From the NCBI GenBank assembly GCA_947311845.1, contig CAMZMU010000096.1, positions 13,913,251 to 13,977,250 on the forward strand: a stretch of DNA of 64,000 nt, read 5' to 3'. Below the pieces are notes generated by a model. It saw nothing but the letters and a program-made list of their open reading frames with translations. It ran no database searches and was not told the origin of the DNA. Shown piece after piece: positions 55,853-64,000 of this stretch; position 1 is the stretch's first letter; each line of letters opens with the position of its first letter. The DNA comes from Poa pratensis. Taxonomy: Eukaryota > Streptophyta > Magnoliopsida > Poales > Poaceae. Made by a program: the position numbers and the translations under genes.

Positions 55853-57480
55853 CTTTTTTTTTACGAACCTGGGCGGGGAGTTCTCGCATTGCATTATAGA
55901 AGAATAGAATTGATCCAGTTAATTAGGGAAACCGGATCCAAAAACCATACAAAACACGGTTAAAAGCCACACACACTCTACCTCATGGAACATCGTCTGT
56001 GCCTGAAACAAGGGAACCTAGCCCCAAGCTAATAGGCCACACCTCATATCCAACTAAAAGAACCTCTCAAAACACACACGAACTCTCTCCACTAGAGATG
56101 CACCGATGTGCATCCTCCACACAGAAGAGATCAAGTATTGGTCACAACTAAAGCTCGAACGGCCTCCATCATCTGCAGTGTGTGCTGTTTCTTGTACATC
56201 TGCAAATAAAATTGCATCTTCTCATTTACTACCTCCTCGGTGGTTTTCCCTTTGCTATTGAGTTTTGGGGTCTCCCCAAAAGCTTCCGTCCGCCTAAACT
56301 CAGCGCGCTTGGCTGTTGGAATGCCACAATCTTTGTTCTTCTTGTCTAGTTGGATGCTTCGTCGCTCGGCCAAAGAGGGAGCATCCTCCCGAACCTGCTT
56401 GCTCTTGGGCATGTCAGCAATCTCTCGGCAGAGCTCCACCATCGAAAATGGCATGGTCTTCTCCTTTGGCTCAATCTTGTCAAACTGGGCCATCACCTTC
56501 GCGATCTTCTCCTCCGGGCTAGGGGCATCAGTACCCCTCAACTCCTCTAATGCCAGCGGCACATCAAACTCCACTCCAAGATCCTGCACCGAGGGCACCT
56601 GCACCACCGGGGAAACATGCTCCGAAGCAGCCAGAGGCGTGTAGGTGGAGTTTAGACCCCTCGGAGAGTAGCAGCCAAAGATCTCCGTCCCGCCATCTGC
56701 GCCTCCAACATTGCCCCCGGTACAGAGAGGTGATGTTGGAGCCACCTGCACCACGGCCGACGGCAAGGCGAGCCTTTCCAGAGCAACCTCTGCCCGCTCC
56801 AACAAACTCCGAAGAAGCACCACCAAACCTTGCACAGACTTCGCCATCTTGCTCTGGGATGACCATCTCTTGGAGTTGGGGCTCGATTAATCCAAGCAGC
56901 TCCGCCTGGAGACTCATTGCGTCGAGAGAAGCGACAAGACTAGTAGACCCGGGGTTGGCCGCCGGCTGCGCACGGATTGGGGGCACAGCAACCGAAGCCC
57001 AAGACCGCTCCAGGGGACGGTGCGGACCGGCAGGGGGCGACCCAGCAGCAGGCGACGTCGGGGAGAGGGGGGCCTGGCTTGGTTGCTGGTGCTGCCAATA
57101 GTCCCGCTCCCGGTGGCCGCAGCGGTGACAGGCGAGGCACCGGATCTGGCCGTGGCAGTCCGCCACCCGATGCCCGGGCGCCAAGCAGCAGAAGCACCGT
57201 CCCCGCACCTTCCGTCTGAAGACCATGGCACGGTCCTCATCCCTGCGAGGAGGAGAGGGGGGCGGCAGCTTCGGGGAAGGGCGTCGCCTGTTGCGCACCT
57301 CTTGCCAATCGGGCGCATCGTCCGGCGGCAACACCCCCTGCTGCTCAAGCATGATTGGGGGGTGGACAGGAGGAGAAGGCGGGCGGGGCGGGCAAGCGGC
57401 CAGCTCCGGCAACTCCATGGCCACCGAAACCAGCGGGGACACGGACCCAGGCACCACCACCTCGGGCGCCTCCTCCATGC
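55853..57480 (-). mobile_element. LINE-type element carrying a gag-like ORF1 with CCHC knuckles
   Basis: The minus strand starts MEEAPEVVVPGSVSPLV near 57478 with a proline-rich N-terminus. Two zinc-knuckle-like motifs follow (CFCCLAPGHRVADC and CLACHRCGHRERDYW; in the second the expected final cysteine is replaced). After a frame change near 56850 it continues AKSVQGLVVLLRSLLERAEV and ends LQMMEAVRALVVTNT at about 56131. A poly(T) run at 55854-55862, ahead of ACGAACCTGGGCGG, is the polyA tail. There is no reverse transcriptase, so it is a non-autonomous derivative. The 5' end abuts the CACTA element. Confidence 0.75.
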
Positions 57481-57488
57481 ATGGCAGG

Positions 57489-60400
57489 CACTAGTAGGAA
57501 TGTGCTTATAGCCACCAGCCTACCGCTGGCATACGCCATTTCCGTCCGCCAGCGTTACTACCGCTGGTGGGCTGGTTTCGGAGCCCGCCACTGGTTTTGC
57601 ACGTGCCGGTGGCGGACGCCCACTCTGCCAGCCAGCGGTAGTAGCAGGAATTTGCGAGGAGGTGGGGCAAACTACCGCTGGCGGACGGAGTAAGTACCTG
57701 CCAGAGGTACGAAACTTACCACTGGCGGACGGTTTTGGGTGCCCGCCAGCGGTAACTGGCTCGGCTGTGCCCATCCGGGGAAAAAATATCCCAGGTTACC
57801 GCAGACGGGCGTTCCAGACCGGCCGCCAGCGGTAAGTTAACTACCGCTGGCGGGCACGCATATTCGTCCGCCAGCGATAACCTGGGAAAGTGGCATAAGT
57901 GCGGCCACCAACCCCTTCCCTCCATTATTGCACCTCACACTTGCTTCTCTCACTAGCTCGAGTTTTGCTCATTTGTGGCTAATTTCCCCATCAAATTCAT
58001 CACTTTTAGCCAATAAAAACTTATTTAGTTGATAGATCCCACTAAATCTCTCTCCAACATCCAACTTTGACCAAAAAAAATCCACTCAAGTCACTCTTAT
58101 CTCAAGATCTAGATTTCATCTCCGGTCGACTTCCGCGGTTTTTTTGACGTGTGTTTTACTTATTAAGGTGATCTTTTATCGATATAAATGCATATTCTTA
58201 AAATTTGGTCGGATAAAATGCGCTCGTAACCATGCGAAATGATGAAATGGCTTGGAATGTGTGAAATTTTGTTGTGATGAATAAATTTGTGTTGTGATGT
58301 GTGAAATTAATAATGAGGGTGCCAATACCATGCCGGAATGTTGATTCATTTTCCGTTTCGGCAACTTTTGGCACTCTCCATAGGTCCTATTTGTAGGAAG
58401 GTCATGGCGAATTTTTTCGTGAAACCCGATAAAATATAAAATGGTGATTAATTATTGTCTTGATTCTACAACGTGCAGGTGATAATGGTTATTATGAGTG
58501 AACGTGTCGTGAATACATACTTGAGACACGCGACGGAAGACATGCTGCAGAATAAACGCAAAGATATACAATGTCCGTGTCGAACATGCAAATTGGAGGC
58601 CGGCTTCACTCCATTTACCGGAGATTTGCTGGAACACCTGCTCAGGCGTGGTTTCATGGATGGCCACACTCGTTGGATAGAAGATGATGAAAATGATGGT
58701 GCGGCGGCAGGAAATGATCAGGAAGGGCAGCAAGACAATAACGACGAGGGGCAAGAAGACGAAGAGCCTGATCCCCAACATGATCACGTTGAAGAAGACG
58801 ATGATGATCATCAGGTGGTACTAGAAGAGGAGTACACACGGACACCGTTAACTTCAGTCGTGCGGGACCCTCATCTAAAAGAACTGTTTCTTCAGAAGAC
58901 GACTAACAGGGAATCTAAGTTGGCGCAATTGGAGAAAGACTCAAATACTCCGTTGTATCCAGGCTGCGACCCGGAAGATTCCCGCTTGAAAGTATCGCTT
59001 GATGTTCTGCAGATGAAGACAAGACACAAATGGAGTGATAAAAGCGTCGACGCTAATCTGGAATACATGCACGGTCTCCTTCCGAAGGGCAACACGTGTC
59101 CTAAAAATTGTGACGAAGCCAAGAAAGTCGTGTGCCCCTTTGATTTACCGCACGAGAGGTACCATGTGTGCATCTTTGACTGCTACATATTTCGGAAAGA
59201 GGACGAGGAAATGATCAAATGTCCAGTGTGCAATGCTGCTCGATACAAGACCGGGAAGAAAGCCCCTCGCAAAGTTGTGTGGTACTTTCCGCTCATTCCT
59301 CATCTGCAGCGATATTTCGCAGACCGTAAGGAAGCAAAGCGAATGCGCTGGCACGCGGAAAGAAGTGCGGCAGTGCTGCAAGATTCAGAGCGGAGTGAAA
59401 AGATAATTCTGACACACCCTTCGGATGCAAGCCAGTGGAAAGCATTAGACGCTTACGATGCAGAGTTTGGAGACGAGCCAAGGAACATCAGGTTGGGTGT
59501 GAGCACCGACGGTCTCAATCCGTTTGGCAACCAGAGCAGTACACACAGCACGTGGCCTGTGTTTGTATGGATATACAACCCCCCCGGTTGTGCATGAAAA
59601 GGAAGTACATACACATGAGCATGCTAATTCAAGGGCCGAAACAACCAGGCAGCGACATCAATCTGTATCTGAAGCTACTGAAAGATGATCTAGCCACGTT
59701 ATGGGCGCCAGAAGGGGTCTCCACTTGGGACGCAGTCGCAGAAGAGTATTTCCCTATGCGAGCTGCCTTGTTGTGTACGGTGCACGATTTGCCCGGCTGC
59801 GCATACGTTGGTGGCCAGGTGTCCCACGGACATAACGGATGCGTCAGGTGCATGGATGATCTGACATTCCACCAGCTCAAGAAAGTCGGTTCTTCGAAAA
59901 CCGTCTACATAGGCCATCGAAGGTGGCTACGCAATACAAACCCATGGAGGAAACGTGGAGACCTTTTCAACGGTAAAGATGAGCCCCGAGGACCTCCACG
60001 TAAGAGGAGCGGCGATGAAATTTACGAGTTGCTGAATGGTTGGGAAGAGTGCCCTGAGCCGGGAAAGAAGCGACAGACGCCAAAACCGCTCCATGGTGTT
60101 TGGAAGACGAGGTCTGTGTTTTGGGACTTGCCATACTGGCCCATCTTCAGTACGCCAAATTGCCTTGATCTAATGCATATCACGAAGAATGTGTACGAGA
60201 GTTTGTTTAGCACTGTGCTCCACATGGCGGACAGGACCAAAGATGGGCCGAAAGCAAGACGTGACCTTAAACATATAAACATTAGGGAAGAGCTTCAAGG
60301 GGGATACGAAAATGGGGATGACGACCAGTCGGATGAGGAGACGGACGGTCACCCTACTAAAAGGGTTAAGAAGAATGACTATTACTGCCCCCCCCCCTCT

Positions 60401-60842
60401 TGCTTCACTCTTAGTCCAAATGAGATCGAACAGTTGTTCAAGTGCCTTCTAGGAGTCAAAGTGCTTATGGGTTACTCGGCTGATAAGCAGATTCTTAGAC
60501 TGGCAGAAAAAGAAGTTCAGCGGTATGAAGTCTCATGATTTTCACGTGATGACGCAAATATTCCCAGTTGCGATCCGAGGGATAATGGACAAGCACGTCC
60601 GTGACACCCTTTTTGGCCTCTGTAACTTCTTTGACGTGATCTCTCGAAAGTCAATCACAGCAAAGAGACTCTCAAGGCTACAGGAAGAAATTGTTGTGAT
60701 ACTATGCGAGCTTGAGATGTACTTCCCGCCCGCATTCTTCGACATTTGCGTGCATCTGTTGGTCCACATCGTGGATGATATCATTCATCTCGGACCGTTG
60801 TTTCTCCACAACATGATGGCGTTCGAAAGGATGAATGGGGTC
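57489..60842 (+). mobile_element. CACTA (En/Spm) transposon, 5' part
   Basis: Begins CACTAGTAGGAATGTGC. Down to about 57900 it has ~12 copies of TACCGCTGGCGG / CCGCCAGCGGTA in both orientations, the expected subterminal transposase sites. The TNP2 gene follows. The element is cut at 60842, where a Gypsy LTR begins; its right end is not in the window. Confidence 0.88.
58494..60842 (+). pseudogene. TNP2-like CACTA transposase, frameshifted and truncated
   Basis: Starts MSERVVNTYLRHATEDM, with a zinc-binding region (CPCRTCKLEAG), an acidic linker, a CPVCNAARYK motif and LGVSTDGLNPFGNQSS, the D-containing core of the CACTA transposase. At about 59580 a run of seven C has lost bases: WIYNPPGCA ends the first frame while PPRLCMKRKYIHMSMLIQGP continues in another. 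A further shift near 60530 (MKSHDFHVMTQ) leads to LPVAIRG-type FPVAIRGIMDKHVRDTLFG and ends at AFERMNGV, where the LTR was inserted. The C-terminal part is missing. Full TNP2 proteins are near 1000 residues. Confidence 0.85.
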
Positions 60843-61190
60843 TGATACGTGCATTTTATATCATCATTTATATAACTTTTAGTATCATACTAGAATGTTA
60901 TTTGTATGATTATATGATTGTTTCTACATGTTTTAGATGATTTTGGGGACTTTCATACAAAGTCCCTATTTTTGGTATTTAATTTCTGGGAGGCAGAAAA
61001 CTTCCTTTTTCTTGTCTTTAATGTTTCAGGAGCTACAGGACCTCAAATAATAAAAAGAAAAATACTGCGTCAGTTTTTCATCGGGAGAAAGGCAGAGGGA
61101 AGAAGACCGAAGAGAGGAGAGCCACGAGGGACAAATGGGGGTGGCCCACGCGGCCCATGTACCTGGCCGCGTGGGATGTCGTCGTATCGG
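60843..61190 (+). mobile_element. Gypsy-type LTR fragment
   Basis: Starts TGATACGTGCATTTTATATC, followed by AT-rich sequence, a GGACCTCAAATAATAAAAAG stretch and the GGCCCACGCGGCCCATGTAC region usual in cereal Gypsy LTRs. It interrupts the TNP2 reading frame exactly at TG. The right end is unclear. Confidence 0.65.
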
Positions 61191-62253
61191 CATCTTGGAT
61201 AGGAGACGGGGTCCTGCTAGACGAGGGTGAATGTAGGGCAAGAAGGTGGACGTCGTCGAGGTCGGGATTGTACACGGCAGTTTAACTAGCTTCAGGCTCC
61301 ACGGCGGTGGCGGAGCCCTACGTGCTGCTATAACTCACTATAAGGCAATAGCCGAAGTACAGGTTACAATGAGTTGGTTGTGTCGAAAGTGTATGGATTG
61401 GTTTATGCCCTAAAGGCGTCTCGAGGTCCAGCTTATATAGGTGGCTGGACCTAGGGTTACAAGGTGATTACGTATCCAGCAAGTATACGGAGTCCTAAAC
61501 CTAGCCGGCAAGTATGCCGCCTTCCGTCTTGGACTTGGTGGCTTCGTGGGATTCAGTCTTGGGCCTCCTCCTTGCCGGCATCCGCTTTCCTTGGTCGTCA
61601 GCTATCTGGGCCGCCCGGCAGGCAAAGCCTTCACCACCACTGCGGGCCACCCTGGACTAGCCGGATTGATCCATGCTGGTGATACCCCTAGTAGGTATAT
61701 CCCCAACATTAGCCCCTGGAAGGGTTCGAGTTCTTCAGGCGCCGTCTTCTTCTTGTCGACAATGTTCGTCTTGTCTTGTAAGCGTCTGAAGAGCTTGAAA
61801 CATTCCAAAGTTGAAAGTAAGCGGCGGTCCGCCTAAAGTAGTCGAACGTTTTGCCGCCATCATGGGAAAGACGGCCTGACTGTTGTCAGGAATCTTCCCG
61901 GCACCAGTCTTATCAATTGACTGGTCTTGTCAAAATGTTGACGGCTGACGTCATGCAGTCCACGACAGTTTGGACTTGGGCATGTGTCATGATTGTTTCT
62001 CCACTACGCACAAGAATCGGAGCGAGGGCCGCAGACACCGTTGCCACAACGTGCAAATCGTGGGCACGTGGCGGAAATCACGCGTCCCCCCAATCTCGGG
62101 CACGAATCTTGGCGCGTGGGGATAAATACCCCAAAGGGCACACCGATGCAGGCCTTCTTCCCCATTCGCACCCACCGTGGCCTCCTCATCTTCCCGTGCT
62201 CTCCTCCTCCTCGTACTCAACTCCGGTGAGCACAAGCAGAACCTCCAAGGCAA
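61191..62253 (+). mobile_element. 5' region (LTR/leader) of a Gypsy-type element
   Basis: Contains AGGCGTCTCGAGGTCCAGCT followed by TATATAGG, and later GGGATAAATACCCC (about 62118), both plausible promoter elements, with a GC-rich leader to the ATG at 62254. Segments such as TAGTAGGTATATCCCCAACA may mark an LTR end near 61706. Boundaries are not proven. Confidence 0.5.
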
Positions 62254-63998
62254 ATGGCGAGCGCCCAGCAAGATTCGGCGGCGGCGGCGGCGACGGCTGG
62301 ATCTGGATCTGCATCAGCGGCGGCGGCGGTGCCCGTGGGCGCACCGATGACCTCTCCCGTTGCCACCGTGGCTGCGGGCGAGGTTTCCACTTCTTCCCCA
62401 ACTCCGGCGGCGCCTGCAACAACTGCTCCGACCTTCCCGCTCCCATCTCTTGCGGCGACCAGCTCTGAGGCTGCGGCGGAATCTGCCGCTGACGACGACG
62501 GCGACGCCGAGGAAGAGGAGGAGACTGTAGACCTTGGCTCCAGGTACTGGCTGCCGTCAGTTATGACGTCAGCCTATCTGAAGGAGCTGGAGGAAGGCGG
62601 CTACATTCCGCCAAAGACGGAATGCTCCTGGAGGGTTCCAGGCGACGAGGCGGTGCCTGACCCACAAGACGGCGAGCGCGTCATGTTGGCGTCGCACAGC
62701 CTCCGCGGTATGTCTCTGCCGCTTTCCGCCTTCTTCTTAGCGGTACTTAGCTTCTACGGGCTGCAGCCGCACAACATAGCGCCCAATAGTATTCTAGTGC
62801 TAGCCGGCTTCCAGGCTCTGTGCGAAGGGTACTTAGGCATAGCTGCGTCCATAGAGCTATTCAAGTACTGCTTCCTGTGCCGCCGGCAAACCATACCAGG
62901 CGGCCACCTAGCAACTTGCGGTAGTGTCACCTTCAACTGCCGCCAACCCGACTGGTATCCAAAGATACCATACATCGAGTCGGTGAAGCACTGGACCAGC
63001 ACCTTCTTCTATTGCAAGGACATCCCGACACCTGGCGGCACACAGGGGATGCCTGTCTTTGTCAACGGTCCGCCAACCCACAAGGCCTGTTGGACGGCAA
63101 AGGTGCCGCTCAGCAGCTTGTCGGCTGAACTTCGAATTGCCGTCAGGCGGATCGAGTTCTTGACGAAGACGATGATGGCTCCGCAACTTGACGGAGTTGA
63201 CACCGTCATCTGCTGGGTGTCGAGGAAGATAATGCCACTCCACCATCGCCCACTGAAGATGTGCGAGTACAAGGCGGATGACGCCGGCAACATCACCCTT
63301 GATAAGGATGCATTAGAATACCAACTCAGAGAGCTTGTCAAGCCTCTGTCGGTGAAGGCGGCTGAAGGCGTCACCATGTTCATCCTCCCATCCTGGCTCT
63401 CAATCTGGCAAAGGGTTGCAAGACCCCCGGCAAACGCTAAGGACCATGCGTGAAGGTACCCCAAATGGTACGTGCACATGGACGAACTCCACGAGACCCT
63501 GCACGGACAACTTGAGGTAAAATAGCCTATGGTCCCAGCCCCCGAGCACTTTGGCGGCTGAAAAATTTTAGCCGGCAAAGTGGTCTCGTTGACTAAATAG
63601 TGCTAACCATAATGTTGTTTTCGTGCATGCAGGCCGTTCTTGCTTCCAATCTTGAGCTATTTCGTGCTCAAGAGAAGAAAACAAGGAATGCCAGCAACTG
63701 CAGCAGGACGTGGAGTTGAAGAACGCCCAAATTGCGAGCTTGGAAGAGCTCGCAAGAAGGATGAAGGTGACAAAGCTTTCTTTGCCTTCTTTTCGTCCGA
63801 CTTCTTTTCTTTTCCGACAAGTATTTTAGTCGTCTTTTTTTTATTTGTAGAATTACTAAACACTGCGCAAGATATTCTCAAGAACTCCACTGACATGCAA
63901 GCTTTGATGAACGAAGCTGCAGATCTTGCCGGGCTGGTGGCAAAGCTGAAGGCGGATCACGCCAAGGAGCTGGATGACGGGCGTTGGCCCATGCTGCC
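62254..63998 (+). mobile_element. Gypsy-type element protein with PF04195-like (putative gypsy type transposon) domain, partial
   Basis: ATG 62254 starts an alanine/serine/proline-rich N-terminus with an acidic stretch (DDDGDAEEEEETVDL). It is followed by the conserved domain: LPLSAFFLAVLSFYGLQPHN, ELFKYCFLCRRQ, then PSWLSIWQR. Grass proteins of this type occur in Gypsy-related elements; their function is unknown. The main frame ends at 63453, but family sequence continues in other frames (WYVHMDELHETLHGQLE) to a donor at about 63521. The next exon from 63632 reads AVLASNLELFRAQEKK and ELKNAQIASLEELARRM, and a further exon probably starts near 63850. Small deletions near 63445-63470 break the frame. 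The element runs off the window. Confidence 0.72.
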
Positions 63999-64000
63999 GA

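Overview
The window is nuclear DNA from a grass, most likely a pooid cereal of the Triticeae type. The reasons are: GC-rich single-exon genes beside AT-rich spacer, intron-split genes with GT-AG borders, many Stowaway MITEs flanked by TA, hAT, Mutator and CACTA elements, polyA-tailed retroposons, LINE, Copia and Gypsy remnants, and plastid-derived DNA. The species is not settled by the sequence. No prokaryotic features are present.

Layout. 1-1455: 3' end of a FAD monooxygenase gene and a 5'-truncated CYP89-like P450. 1716-5537 (minus): a cyclin C gene copy with recognisable exons, an apparent frameshift and no 3' end; a 707-bp hAT element sits in one intron. 5.7-7.3 kb: MITEs and a LINE relic. 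7995-9282: nepenthesin-type aspartic protease with a 1-nt frameshift. 9.3-19.5 kb: gene-poor, with hAT and Stowaway elements, a GC-rich retroposon, tandem repeats and an LTR fragment. 19892-21340: intact UDP-glucuronate 4-epimerase, the only clearly complete gene. 22.6-28 kb: two polyA-type retroposons with 16-bp target duplications inside a segment paralogous to the 3' flanks of the F-box genes, then a CACTA terminus. 29138-29932: Mutator-like element with long inverted repeats and a GC-rich core. 29997-31177 (minus): broken DUF295/F-box gene. 32.6-50.1 kb: three tandem F-box/LRR gene copies of identical five-exon structure, each broken by a different lesion. Between copies 2 and 3 lies a patchwork of plastid fragments (ndhH, ndhK, rpoC2, trnP). 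51-57.5 kb: Copia and LINE relics, a minisatellite and a LINE-type gag (ORF1). 57489-60842: CACTA transposon with subterminal repeats and a TNP2 transposase, cut off by a Gypsy LTR. 61.2-64 kb: a Gypsy-type element with a PF04195-like protein.

Biologically this is a decaying tandem cluster of F-box genes beside one housekeeping cell-wall gene, modified by successive transposon insertions. The most informative signals are the independently broken F-box triplets, a retroposon family with a covarying GC-rich hairpin at its 5' end, the plastid mosaic, and the GC-rich MULE. No operon-like pathway links the genes.
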